Shown in pieces: positions 42,325 to 53,501 of a stretch of 64,000 bases of DNA; position 1 is the first letter of the stretch, and each line of letters begins with the position of its first letter. Source of the DNA: Cordia subcordata (taxonomy: Eukaryota; Streptophyta; Magnoliopsida; Boraginales; Cordiaceae). Both the position numbers and the translations under genes were made by a program. The stretch covers positions 17,850,001 to 17,914,000 of the forward strand of contig JAPTOF010000004.1 of NCBI GenBank assembly GCA_028554755.1, given 5' to 3'. Under the pieces are notes generated by a model. That model was given only the letters and a program-made list of their open reading frames with translations, did no database searches and was not told where the DNA came from.

Positions 42325-43017
42325 TTGAAGAGAGTGGTTAAGAATGTGCAACTCATAAGCAAAAATGTTGAAATACCTTTAGAACGAGTTGACGGGATAG
42401 AGATAAGAACTAACGATGAGGTGACTATGGGTGGAAATAATGATGTATTGGAGAGACAACTAGAAAGAGAGGTTGATGGAGAGATAACATCTTGTAGTAA
42501 GAATGAGGATGAGCTTAATGATAATTTGGTTCTTGATGACTCTTATGAATATGTTTTAGAGGAACTAGTACCCTATCCTTCTAAGCTTTCAACATCTTCC
42601 ATTGAGTCACGTGAGCCTTTTGTTTCTCCTCATCCCACACATTCCGCATACTTGGAGGTTAAGTCTTATAATCATAGCACTCATTTTCATTTCAAGTCTA
42701 CATTTAGGGAGTCTAGGGTACACATCTCCCCCAAGCATTCATGCATACATGAGCCGAAATCCATTAAGTCCTCGTTGTCCCCTCCATATATGTATACCCC
42801 TTGTGAAAAGCATAATGATGAGATAACACCCACTAGTAATGAATGTATTGTTGAATTTAAAGAGATTATAGCTAGTGAAGGTTTAAAGTCATCCATTGGG
42901 GAAAACAAAACATTAATTTTAGAGGTTTTAGATGATAAATCTCTTGGAGTTAAGAATTACTGTATTGAGGAGAATAGCAACTCTAAGAAGACACTTAAGA
43001 AAGAAATGGTGTGCTAG
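42325..43017 (+). pseudogene. E4 acidic protein, N-terminal part
   Basis: A 230-codon open frame: NVEIPLERVDGIEIRTND, LEREVDGEITSCSKNEDELN, LVLDDSYEYVLEELVPYP, and SSIGENKTLILEVLDDKSLG. It is Asp/Glu/Ser-rich and aligns by eye with E1 12359-13073 and E2 16098-16580. It ends early (TAG at 43015) by a frameshift around 43005; the rest follows in another frame. Confidence 0.7.
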
Positions 43018-43430
43018 GAAGATTGATCTATGGGTCTTTTTGGATGTTTGATGAATCATTAATGGAAATAGAGCCCATTAAGATTAAATCCACCCCTTGT
43101 GAGGAGTTAGAGCGACTTAGGCTTGATGATGAGGTATCTTATGGAGAAGAAGAGTATAGTACGTCCATCTCTCTTGTCATTGCTCCTTCTTCTCCAAGTG
43201 TCATTCCTACTCTACTTTCATATTCCGTTGAGCCTCCATCTTTGAAGCTTACGTTCGTGCCTTCATGCATAGAACATTTTCATCTAGAATGGAAAGCACG
43301 TTCCCTATGTTGCATGCATTAGACCTATCTTTGACCCATGGGGAGGGTTTGTTCCTAGCTCTTGATTATGAAAAGAAGGCAATGGAGTAGTTAGATAGAG
43401 AACAAGCGGGGCATGATCTTTCTCGTTTAT
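43011..43430 (+). pseudogene. E4 acidic protein, C-terminal part
   Basis: The open part 43011-43322 has YGSFWMFDESLMEIEPIKI and LTFVPSCIEHFHLEWKA, then a frameshift. The last block (DYEKKAME then a TAG) lies near 43365-43400, where E1 and E2 have KKAIGW/KKAMGW. The protein is broken in at least three places in this copy. Confidence 0.62.
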
Positions 43431-45049
43431 GCATGACACCTTCCACACTTGCACACACATTCTTATTTGATGTTTCGGGGTAGGATCTTGAAAAGGGGTG
43501 TGTTATGCATTCATTACCCCATCATATAGTACATGACCCTTTTCCTTCTACTGCTTGTGCTTGGTTGAATATTTGGCAATTTGTGCCTCACAATTTTAAA
43601 CATGTATTGCTCTAACACTAGTGCCGTGCTGGAGGCGTTAAATCCATCGCTACTAGGAGGCACCCTAGACATGTGTATACTTTTCTTGTTTTCCTTGTCT
43701 TTTACTTGTTTTCATTTTTCTTGTTTCTACTTATTATACTTGTTTTCTTGTTTACTTTTCTTGATTTCCATTTTTCTTTTTGTTTGCTTTCTTTTCACCC
43801 TCCCAAGTGTTGATCCTTACTTCTATTATTTCCCATTCTTCATACACCATTTATTATTTGATAATGCCAATGCAAGCTTGCATGGCATATGCTACTAATA
43901 GTGTACTTTGAGTGTTTGTCATTTGTTGAGAAATGGGGTTCGTGGACAAATTACTGATCATTGGCATCGAAGAGCTTCAAAAGGAACACAAGGCTGTATC
44001 TATCCTTTCTCCACTTGTTCCCTCTTGTCTTCCCCGTCCCCACCACCCTTACTTGCTTTGTATTGCCTATTTTCCTGTTGAGTAGTATTGTTCTATTTGC
44101 TTGAGGACAAGAAAGTTTAGGTTTGGGGGTGTGGGAGTTTGCTTTTATTGTTTTATGCTTTGTATAGGGTAGATGGGCATTATGTGCTTTAAAATGGTGA
44201 AAATTTTTCGATTTTGATGCATATAAAGTTGTTTATTTCTTGGTTGATCATTGTGTTGGCTTTTGTGATTGATTCAACTGATTGGTGAATATGAGTTGCA
44301 TTGTAGGGAATGAATGGAGTGGATTGAAAACTGAGTTTTAGAGGGGATGCCCTTGAAAGTTGTGGGGAGTGAGAACCTTTAAGAGTGTCCTTTATAACCA
44401 TCCCATAGTTTGATAGGAAAAAGTGTTGAAAAAAGTTGTTGATATGAGTGCCTCTTTCTTGATTGGTTCTATTTGATGTGCCAAAACCTTTCTTCTTCTT
44501 TTTGTTTTTATTTTCTTTTCTTTTTGTTTGAATACAATGCAAAGCATGAAAAATTCAAAAAAAAAAAAAAATTCAGAAAGGCAAAAAGGTGCAATAATAT
44601 CCCAAAAAATGAAAAAAAGAGAAAAAGTCAATGGCACCAAAAAGTTTTGTGAATAAGTGCACAAGTGATAGAATGTCAACTTAGCACAAGTTATCCTACA
44701 TGTAGATATGTGAATAAGGCTTTTTATAAGCCATTGTGTATGTATATTCTCTCTCTTCTTGTCTTTGAGGCTTTGTGCATGTTGGGGAGGCCATGTTAGT
44801 TGAAGGGGCACGAAATATCAACATCCTGAGTGCATGCGTTAGAATCCTAGGCTTGTGGTGGTTTGGCTACTTGGGAACTTCCCACAAAGTTCGAGGCCCT
44901 TTATAAGTAGAAAGAGGATTCGAAGAGACTTGAGGATCTCTCCGCAACAGGAATGCCCCCTTCATTCTTCTTAAGCTAACCCTGATAACGAGTCAATTTC
45001 TTAGGCAACCCTTTGCATCGGTTTTAGAAGTAAACTTAAGATTGGGCTT
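43431..45049 (+). other. E4 3' noncoding region
   Basis: About 1.6 kb without a credible gene. It contains the CTACTAGGAGGCACCCTAGA block (43650-43669), an inner polypurine-tract-like copy (44099-44131, GCTTGAGGACAAG then TTTGGGGGTGTGG) and A- or T-rich runs. Short open frames at 43581-43898 and 44189-44811 arise from T-rich DNA. Confidence 0.7.
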
Positions 45050-45084
45050 GCTTGAGGACAAGCAAGCAGAAGGTTTGGGGGTGT
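45050..45084 (+). promoter_or_regulatory. E4 terminal polypurine tract with hairpin
   Basis: GCTTGAGGACAAGC, AAGCAGAAGG, TTTGGGGGTGT, directly before the LTR start at 45085. Confidence 0.82.
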
Positions 45085-47216
45085 TGATGTGTTGGTTTTG
45101 TGTGTAATTTTGCATTGTATTTCTATATCTATTTTGAGGTGTTTTGTGCTTTATTAGGTGTATTAGTATAGCATTTATATCATACTTGAGCATATTAGGC
45201 TTTAGATGTCTACAGTTGGGCTTAAACCATAAATGCTACACTAAAGTGCACTTAACTTGTCTTTTAGGTGAGATTTGGAACAATGCTTTGAGCTTAAAAT
45301 GATGAAAATATGATGATAAAGTCAAGTCAAAGGTTTTTTGGATGAGAAGAAAGCAAAAAGATTGCATTTGCAAGCTCCCAGACGAAAAACGGAGTAACTA
45401 AGCAAAACTTAGTGCAACGGGAGCCAAACTTGGAGCTTGCAACCAAAGGGGAAATGGACTAAGTTTGGACATGTTTATGGAGTACAGAAGATGAAAAAAA
45501 ATGGCTTAGGAGATTCTCGAAAGCGATACAAATCCATAGAAAAAAACCGCACGCGAATCGAAGCCAAAACGAAGCCGAACGTAGCAAAACAAGAAGCGTC
45601 GGCTGAGTGCCCTTCAGAGAACCAGTGCACTGGCTCAGTAGGCCGGTAAAAACAATGAGAAATCCTCCTTTGGTAGAATTGAGGTCCCTTGGTACCGGTG
45701 CTCCGGTTAGGTGTTCCGGTAGTCGCGGAAAATTGGCTATATAAGCCCTCTTTTGGCCATTTTATAAAAGAACAAGTCATATTCTTTTATACTCATCTCC
45801 CAAAACCCTAACACTCTCATCTCCCACCTCTCACACACTCTTCCCTACATAAAAGCACTTTGGAATCAAGCCTCTAAGAGGATCAAACACAAGGATTTGG
45901 GCATAGCTATTGGATTGTAAAGTTATGGCTTTGGATAAAAGGGTAGCCCCTTTGTCTCTCTTTTATCCTAAGTTAATGTACGTTTGACTAGAGCTATATA
46001 GGGTGATTTACTCTTGTATTATGGATGATTATTACATTATTGTTATGGGTATTTGATGGATTTATATATATATGCTTATGCTTAGGGTTTTGATTGGCAA
46101 ATTTACATTCATGTCTGTGTTTGTAAAAATGCCTCAATGATGTAGCATGTGTATACTGAAGTCTATTTTGCTATTAACCATTTCTAAATCGTTATGCTAA
46201 CATGTCTATGTGTTTGTGTGGTGATTTCATGAAGTGGGTATGCTTATATACATGTCTATGTGTGTGTTTGCATATCAAATAGCACAAATAGCTTCTATTG
46301 CATACATGTCGGGTGCCATTGCTTAAATTCGTGTAATCTAAGCATGTCTATGTGTTTGTAGTAGAATATTCCAGAGTATTCTCAAACGCCATGCTCTAGA
46401 TGTGTTTGCTTCACGCTTTAATGTCAATCTCCGCTATTGTGATGCAATAATTGGTGTATAATTAGAAACTAGCCTAGGTTGAGTCCCCTTGGCTTTAAAT
46501 CTAGCCAATAGGAGTCCAAATAGGTTTAGTTGACCTTAGTTCACTTAGGAAGTCTAGTTAGTCCACCCTAACACCCTAGGTTCATAAGGACCATGCCGTA
46601 GCTCTAAGTGGGGTGAAGCTTAGGGACAAACTCACACTGAGTCATAGGGCCAGATTGGGAAACTAATTAGAGGACTAAGTGCTAAGGTTAGATTGATCTA
46701 CACTCACCTAGAATCTTATTGACTAGCCCTAATTCCTATGTCATAACAACCACGCCGTACTGCTAGGCATCGCCAACTAGGGACGAACCCGCGCTGAGGC
46801 TTAGGGTAACAATTAGAAGTCTAATTATAGGTCTAGATTAGAGCATTTAGTATAATCCATCAAGTAACCCTAGAAGGATGTAGTAATCACCCATTTACAA
46901 GTTGTAATCACCCTATTCCTATTTCCACGTGTTAGCATCCCCTTAGATCGCTTGATTCCCCATCGCACACACACATACCACCTTTTTATTTCCTTGTTCT
47001 TAGATTAGATTTACTTTTCCTGAGCTCCCTGTAAATCAAAAACCCTAAAAATATTGTAGTTAGGACCTCAACACGTAGCTTTTAGTACGCACTTAGCTTA
47101 GGACACCATACACGTTAGGCCTCCCCGTGGATTCAACCCCGCACTCGCACATACTGTACTACACACGTCCCGTGTGCTTGCAGACTATTTAGGCTTGTGC
47201 TCACGAATAGCAATCA
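45085..47216 (+). repeat. E4 3' LTR
   Basis: 2132 bp from TGATGTGTTGG to ATAGCAATCA. It is highly similar to the 5' LTR with scattered transitions, many at CpG. It shares the TATA box and the CTTTAAATCTAGCC form of the hairpin motif (near 46490). Confidence 0.9.
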
Positions 47217-47319
47217 ACATGTATGACCTAAATGCTATACTATTACATTAAATGAAGCTCTAAACACCTTAAAACAAGTATATACATGTAATATATAAAC
47301 ACATTGAATGAACACATCA

Positions 47320-47385
47320 GTGTTGTTAGGGCTTATTCAATAAGAAAAAGCCCTCCAAAAAGGTACTCAAAACTTGAATTAGTGT
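47320..47385. repeat. Short direct repeat flanking E3
   Basis: CAAAACTTGAATTAGTGT at 47368-47385 is identical to 37405-37422. Before E3 inserted, the two copies were about 45 bp apart, with GGGCTT...AAGCCC inverted repeat between them. This suggests a small older insertion or a local duplication. Confidence 0.6.
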
Positions 47386-47685
47386 CACACTAGTATACTT
47401 TCTCAAAATTATATTAGAGTAACATCTCGGCAGGTACTCCATGCAGTACTTGGGATAAAGCATGCTTCACTCGAATTTTGTTAGATAGCATTTCACGCTT
47501 TTGAAGCCTAACTAAAATAAAGAGCTCTAGAATTGCAATTTTTTAAGCTCTAAAGGGTAACAAATGTATTTTTTAAAAAAGCACTAGTTGTGAATTTTTG
47601 TTATACTTTCAAGTATAGCAAATGCATTTTTCAAGTTTAGTTAATTGAACCTTTTAAGGTAAAAAATTTCTTGTTATCTTAACAA

Positions 47686-47794
47686 TTTTTTTTTTTTTTG
47701 GGGGAGAGGTTAAACCCCTGCATCCCACGGGATTGAACTTGGATTTTATCTTTGGGGGAGATAGTTTCAACCACTTGAGCATTCCCCTAATTTT
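47686..47794 (-). mobile_element. tRNA-derived SINE
   Basis: On the minus strand it starts GGGGAATGCTCAAGTGG (A-box-like, ATGCTCAAGTGG), has AAGTTCAATCCCGTGG (B-box-like GGTTCRANNCC), and ends in a poly(A) tail (T run at 47686-47699). A perfect 15-bp TSD, TTGTTATCTTAACAA, flanks it (47671-47685 and 47795-47809). It is only about 109 bp, short for a plant SINE, so it may be a reduced family. It would be moved by LINE enzymes. Confidence 0.85.
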
Positions 47795-47884
47795 TTGTTA
47801 TCTTAACAAAATGACATATAAAATTTCTAACATTGTTGTTAAGGTTGAAAACATATAAATACTTTGTCACATACACTTAGAACT

Positions 47885-48457
47885 GGGGTTAGATGCACCA
47901 TCAACCCCTGTAGTTTACAAAAAAAAACTGTTGTCCCCTGTGTTTTCTTAAGTATATAAAAAAAACCCCTTCTACTTTACAAAATATAACATAAGCACCT
48001 CAGCCATTAACTATATCCTTAATTTTAACAAAATTTGGGCAACACACATTTTATATTTTACTTCTTTTAGAAGTATAGATTTTTGTAAAGAACTTATTAA
48101 TTTTTGTATGTAACTTACAGATCTTTGTAAAGAACTTACAGTTTTTTGTTACTGACATTACAATTTTTTATGAATTTTATACTTTTTTTACAAGTATATA
48201 GGACTAAAATTAATTTATATTTACTATAAATATTTCTTTTAGAAGTACAGATTTTTCTAGAACTATCTGCACTTCCAAAAGAGGTAAAATATAAAGAGTG
48301 TGTTGCCTAATTTATGTTAAAATTAATGATATCGTTAACGGTTAAGGTGCTCATGCTACATTTTGTAAAGTACAAGGGATTTTTATATGCTTAAAAAAAC
48401 ACAGGAGGTAATGGCCTTTTTTTGTAAACCACAGAGAGTAATGGTGCATTTAACCCC
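47885..48457. mobile_element. Long-TIR MITE (Mutator- or hAT-like)
   Basis: The two halves are inverted copies of about 200 bp each, with imperfect pairing. The termini are GGGGTTAGATGCACCAT and, as reverse complement, GGGGTTAAATGCACCAT. The centre has repeats of TTTTTGTAAAGAACTTA. The flanks TTAGAACT (47877-47884) and TTAAAACT (48458-48465) form an 8-bp TSD with one mismatch. There is no transposase. Long TIRs suggest a Mutator-type element, but an 8-bp TSD also fits hAT. Confidence 0.75.
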
Positions 48458-48921
48458 TTAAAACTATAACTAAAGAAAAAATTATCATTTACTTTTCTAC
48501 ATTTATCACTAAAGTAACAAAAAAATACATAATTGTTGATATAAGATCTTTTAGTGTGGGCTCAAAACAGAGCTAGGGTCATAGTAGTCCTATGTGGGTC
48601 ATGGGACTACAAAATGCCCAGCTCCGGTATCATATGTGTTTGTGATACAGCTTAATCGATGTTGCCTCAAAGTACAGTAACGACGTGGTGCTTGCATAAT
48701 TTGTCATGCATGCATTACAATGGCTAGGTAGTAGCCATTTCTATGCTGACGAATTTCTACTGCTTATATCTGTATGTGAGTAGTGTGTCCGTTGTAACAA
48801 AGTTGGTCCTTCAAACAATTGTACGCTGTGATCCAGGTTGGCGTTTCTCATTAAATTTAGTTTTTATTGAAACCAATTAGCAAGAATTAACAAAAATTGA
48901 AGTATAACAATGTCTCAAATA
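48458..48921. other. Intergenic stretch without features
   Basis: About 460 bp. I see no gene, promoter or repeat in it. Confidence 0.5.
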
Positions 48922-49154
48922 TAGGACCTGTTTAGATTAGCTTTTTTAAAGGGAAAAAATGAGCACTTTTTCTGAAAAAAAAAGTCGTTCTTTTTGCAAT
49001 AACTATTACGTTTAGCTTTCAAAAAATAAATCTAAAAAAAAGTTCAAATACAACTTTTCTCATAAGCCAAAATTTTTAGATTCCTCAAAAGAACATTTTT
49101 TTCAAAGCAGTTAAGAAAAGTACTTTAAAGAAAAGCCCATTCAAACGAACCCTA
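48922..49154. mobile_element. Probable MITE with GTTTAGATTAGC-type ends
   Basis: The left end reads TAGGACCTGTTTAGATTAGC and the right end, reversed, TAGGGTTCGTTTGAATGGGC, with AGCTTTT/GGCTTTT continuing. The interior is rich in A and T with AAAAGC and CTTTT runs, as in common plant foldback or hAT-like MITEs. No TSD is clear. Confidence 0.5.
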
Positions 49155-49239
49155 ATTTGTGTGATTGATTAGCTCTTTCGGATGGGCAATGTCTGATTAG
49201 TTAATTGTAAACCAATAATACTATGCATGGTACTATATT

Positions 49240-50637
49240 ACTACTACTAAGTATAAGCATCAATACTGACCTCTTCGTCATCCTGCCCAGTTGGTCATTA
49301 AACGACGCCGTTTCATATAAGTTTTTCTTTCTTTTTTTTTTTGGCAATCTTTAGGCAGAACTGATGGACACCTCCTGCTTCACATAAGCTCTCCCACCAC
49401 CACCTCCTGCTTTAGGTATGATTCAACTCTGGGTTTATTAGATCTACCTGTGTTGCTTTCAAACAAAACGAAAGTGCTTGGAATTTGCAAGGTGCATCAA
49501 CAGGGGATGTTAATCTTATTTTCTGCCTTATTATAGATAATAATCGAACTGTAAAATAGAAGGTTCTTTTAGTATTTATTAGCTCAGTTTCCATGGTTGT
49601 GGTTTTTCTTAGGTAATTTTCATGTTTTCCAGCTGGAAGTAATAGAGCACAAGGTGACCCAATTTCTACCTTTTTATTTATTTTTAGCATTTTTTTCCTT
49701 TTCTCGATGCATGTAATCTTATGCTTTCTTGTGTGCTAATATAAGTGAATTTTTATATGTGTAGAGTTTCTATGATTAGGGTATTTGGTTATGAAAACTG
49801 TTCGAGAAAATACCTCAAAGGATTATAAACTTTACTTATTAACTATTAAGCTGATATTAAGCTACTTTACTTTGTTGGGTATTCTCCATCATGTCTTATT
49901 TACAAAGTTTGGTTACCTCTATATATACTATATATAAGCGTCAATAAGGTCCCCTTCGTCGTCCTGCCCATTTGGCCACTAAACGATGTCGTTTCGCATA
50001 AATTTTTCATTTTTTTTTTTGCAATCTTTTGTCAGAATTGATGAACACCTCCTGCTTCACATAAGCTATCTCAATGCCACCTCCTACTTTAGGTATGACT
50101 CAGCTCTTGGTTTATTAGATCTATTTGTGTTGCTTTCAAACCAAACGAGAGTGCTTGGGATCTGCTGGGTGTAGCGACAGGAGAGGTTAATCTTATTTTC
50201 TACCCGGTTAATCTTATTATTTTATTATTTAAAGAAGGGGCTTATGATAGATAATAGTCGAATTGTAAAATTGAATGTTCTTGTAGTATTTATTAGCTCA
50301 ATTTCCATGGTTATGTTTTTTCTTTTGGATGGTTTTCATGTTTTCCAGCTAGAAGTAGCAAAGCACAAGGTGACCCAATTTCTGCATTTTTATTTATTTT
50401 TAGAAATTTTCCCTTTTTCTAATGTCTGTAATCTATGGTTTCTTGTGTGCTAATTTAAATGAATCCTTACATGTGTAAAGTTTCTATGATCGGGGTTGTA
50501 TTTTGATTATGAAAGCTATTCGAGAAAATGCCTCAAAGGATTCTAAACTTTTTTTGTTAATTATTAAGCAAATATTAAGCTACTCTACTTTGTTCGGTAT
50601 GCTCAATCATGTCTTATTTACAAGTTTTGTTACCTCT
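49240..50637 (+). repeat. Direct tandem duplication of about 0.7 kb
   Basis: Copy 1 (about 49240-49920) and copy 2 (about 49921-50637) line up along their whole length. Both have CGTC/TCGTC-CTGCCCA, AAACGACGCCGTTTC (copy 2 AAACGATGTCGTTTC), GATGGACACCTCCTGCTTC, CCTCAAAGGATT and TTACCTCT. The AAACGACGCCGTTT motif and the CACCTCCT...AGGTATGA exon/intron-like join hint at a duplicated 5' end of a gene. No long ORF is conserved between the copies. Confidence 0.8.
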
Positions 50638-50997
50638 ACATATTAGGTTTTGTATATTGTATAAATGGAAGGCGGAAGATAAGGTACCCACAAGAAGAAG
50701 AAAACATAGGAAGGATGTTAGGCGGTTTGAAGACTTGAATTTTTAATTGCTATTAAGGCTTTAACTTTCAAAGTTTTTGGTTAATTGTTGCTATTCAACG
50801 CAATTAGGCGTTCAATTGGTCAATTACAACTGTTGCTCTAATAGAGTATAAGGATTTCTTTTTCTGTTGTATTGCTGCTAAATATTACATCTTCTTCAAT
50901 ATGGCAAGCTATCCAAAGTTTAGGTGTCTCGTGATTGAATGTTGAATATTTGTGAAAATTTGTGGTTGTGATTTTAGTTCCTTTACTGTTTGTGCAG

Positions 50998-52151
50998 GAC
51001 TTAGCAAAGGACTTCACTAGTGTCGACTCAGTGAAAAAGTTTCACATTGCTTTTGCTAGGCCTTCATATTTTAAGATTCATTTTCAGTATACTATCCCCA
51101 CTATTTGTATCTACTCACATGTCTATTTATATGTGTTTATGGGTGCCGCTGCTTCATTGAGTGAATTTGGTATTATGTTATAGTTGCCTTTGTATTTTAG
51201 ATTTGTTCTTTGCACTTATACTTTGTTCTATTTTGATTAATGAGCAAAAATGTGTGTGCATTTGTATGTGAGTCTATTCTATTGAGAAATTTGATAATAC
51301 GCTTTTGTTCTCTCTCTTTTTTAAGTTTGAAAACCGTAGAAATGTTTGGGAAAGTTTGGGGCAATAATCCTTTTTTTTCTTTTTAATTTAAGCATTCTAT
51401 ATCAATATCTCGTAAACGGTTTGCCTTCAAATTTAAACTTCAGTCAAATATTGAGATATCCTCAAATTATAGGATGAGCTCTTTTTCCTTTTAATGAAAA
51501 GATTAGGAAAAAAAATTTAGTTGTTTGAGCTGAAGATTGAAAGGAAAAGGGAAAAAAATAGAGCAGGAATATAAATGTCTGATTCTTCTCTGTTTTATTT
51601 TTGTGCATAACCCACCATCATTCACACTATTGTTCAAATCCATAAACATGTTATCAAGCTAAAGGCTTTCTCCAAGTTGGCAGAGGCACTCTTAGTGGCC
51701 ACATTATTGACTGAAAGCAAGCTCAGCAAAGGTCTCTAGAGATTTTCTCGCATCCACTGTAAAATTGAAACTCTAGTTGTGACTGATCCCAAGCTAGGAA
51801 ATGCAACTAAGGAGAAACTGGTGAGTGAATATTCTTTGTTAACACAATAAATTAATAAACTAATATCCTCTCTAAAATCTTAAACTTGTAGATACAATAA
51901 ATTGATATTCTTGACTCTGAAAAACATGTATCTTTATCATCTCCTTGCCAATGATTTCTATTATTTTAATTGTGATTGATGTTTTGCAGCAAATTGAACA
52001 TGTTCACAACAATGCTGTCATAGAATTGATAAGAGGTCTAAGAGTCTATTAAATGAACTTACTACTAGTTTGGCTGCTCAAGATGGCACTAACGAGTTTG
52101 GGTTTATCTCAAAGCATTTGTCCATACAAACTTAAATATAACCCTAATAAG
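50998..52151 (+). pseudogene. NOP58/NOP5-like gene fragment
   Basis: NOP58 is a core protein of box C/D snoRNPs in the nucleolus, which guide rRNA methylation. Three exon-like blocks match its N-terminal half: 50998-51039 (after a TGTGCAG acceptor; DLAKDFTSVDSVKK), 51642-51820 (IKLKAFSKLAEALLVATLL, then LVVTDPKLGNATKEKL, donor GTGAGT) and 51990-52151 (acceptor TTTTGCAG; QIEHVHNNAVIELIRGL, then LGLSQSICPYKLKYNPNK in a shifted frame, donor GTGAGT). An in-frame TAG near 51737 and frameshifts near 52045 and 52095 kill it. Introns are kept, so it is not a retrocopy. The C-terminal half is absent. Confidence 0.82.
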
Positions 52152-52716
52152 GTGAGTCATGAGGTACTTTGTTATTGTTGCACATGATAATATTCTAGTG
52201 GATAACCTGCGGATGTCCTTCTTTACATGATTGCACCCTAGTGCTCTTGCACTTTTTTACATGATTTTTTAATTGTTTTCTTCTTCAATGGGCCAATAGA
52301 ATCTTTCTTAAGATTTTGAATAACTTTGATCCAAAGCACTAACATGTTATCTTGCCAAGTAATGCTCAAAGTTGGACATGTATTAGTCTCTCATCTAATT
52401 ACAATTTTTCTCTTTTGTAACTTTTTTTTTTTGGTTACTCTTCTAATAACAATGCTTGCTTACATTCCAAGGTCTAAATATTTTCCAATTTGCTAATTGG
52501 ATTCCCTTTTTATTTGAACAAGGTACTGATATGGTCAGCAGATTTGCTTTGAAAAGAATCCAGTAAGGGATGTACAAACAGAAAAATTCTCTGTGGTCTA
52601 ATTTTTGTTATTGAGTACTTTCCTTCTTTCCTCTTAAAGGGAAGAAGTTGGAATTTCGAAAGGAATATTGGTTAATATCAAAAAAATGATGAGCCTAACA
52701 TAGGTTTTTCTTTCAG

Positions 52717-52851
52717 TTGGAATAGTTACAAGATAAACTAGAGTTGAACAAGGGTGTTTCTGTGAGCATTGTTCGTACCAAAATGAATCTTGGGATATCA
52801 ATTGAAGATATAGCAATAACCCAAATTCAGACTGCATTTCGTGCATATAAG
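52717..52851 (+). pseudogene. IQD (IQ67-domain) gene fragment
   Basis: One exon-like block between a TTTCAG acceptor and a GTATAT donor. It encodes LQDKLELNKGVSVSIVRTK, then SIEDIAITQIQTAFRAYK, the start of an IQ motif as in plant IQD calmodulin-binding proteins. A TAG at codon 3 replaces a likely Gln. The remaining IQ67 domain is absent. It lies about 570 bp after the NOP58-like piece, in the same orientation, though the two families are unrelated. Confidence 0.72.
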
Positions 52852-53345
52852 GTATATTTTATGCTACTTTGCTTTTGTGATATGAATATATATTCTAGAT
52901 AAGACAACAGTTCTGTATGATAATAAATTGTGGCTTGCATTAGTCGACAAAAGCATTATCTTATCTTCTTTTCTATTCATAAAATGTGGTTTGCCAAGTT
53001 CAAAGTGAGTTATTTTGGTTGGGGATATGATGCCATATACGAGAATACACACTCTCCTCTTAGTTTCAGATTTAATCATAAATGTATCAAGTAAACCGTA
53101 ATTGAATACTTTAGTTACAAATTTATCCTCTAATTGAGACGTGAGCAGTAATCTTCTATCAGTATTTTGTAGCAATTGACTAGATTAAAGTTGTCTTCGT
53201 TGAAATTTGAACACCCAATTATATCATTGTTTTCTAGAAATTCTAATATCTCATATTTCATGGTTATGGAATGGGTATCTGAGATGGTTCCTTTGTGAAC
53301 ATTTAGATGATGTAGTTGATACATTTTGCCTGCTTTGACTTTCAG

Positions 53346-53501
53346 GGAATTGATTACAGAACTCAGGAAAATAGGTTCTTTCTTCTGCTGGCTTTATCTT
53401 ATGCCTTCAGAATTGGTCGTGAATGGTTTAAATGGTTATACAGTAATGTCCCAGAGACTCCAACCTAATGGCTTCTCACCATTGCCTGAGGTTCATGTAT
53501 G
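53346..53501 (+). pseudogene. Acyl-CoA oxidase-like fragment, exon left of C3
   Basis: After the acceptor TTTCAG (53341-53345) the frame GIDYRTQENRFFLLLALSYA, FRIGREWFKWLYSNV matches a conserved internal part of peroxisomal acyl-CoA oxidase (ACX1-type), which makes the first oxidation in fatty-acid beta-oxidation. A 2-bp deletion near 53451 shifts the frame; QRLQPNGFSPLPEVHV continues after it. The exon is cut at 53501 by Copia C3 and resumes at 60646. Only late exons of the gene are present here. Confidence 0.8.

Larger units (their letters stand above)
39326..47216 (+). mobile_element. E4: complete non-autonomous Athila-type element, second lineage
   Basis: LTRs at 39326-41470 and 45085-47216, PBS at 41477-41494, zinc-knuckle and acidic ORFs, and two polypurine tracts. 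The flanks ACAAG (39321-39325) and ACATG (47217-47221) differ by one base and are taken as a decayed TSD. Its coding content parallels E1 and E2 but the LTRs are about 500 bp longer and clearly different, so it is a sister lineage. It has no RT or integrase. Stops and frameshifts are present. Confidence 0.9.
37424..47319 (-). mobile_element. E3: solo Athila-like LTR, split by E4
   Basis: Minus-oriented LTR sequence at 37424-39325 and 47222-47319, about 2.0 kb in all and close to the 2.13-2.15 kb of the E4 LTRs. The outer ends are TGATACAC and ACACATCA with perfect TSD GTGTT (37419-37423 and 47320-47324). There is no internal region, so E3 is a solo LTR left by LTR-LTR recombination. It has the TTTAAAGCCAAG/TTTAAAGCTAAG hairpin motifs (37970-38050) in reverse. 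E4 is nested in it. Confidence 0.85.

Noticed and set aside
50998..52151. A working NOP58 gene
   Set aside because: An in-frame TAG and at least two frameshifts are present, and the C-terminal half is missing.
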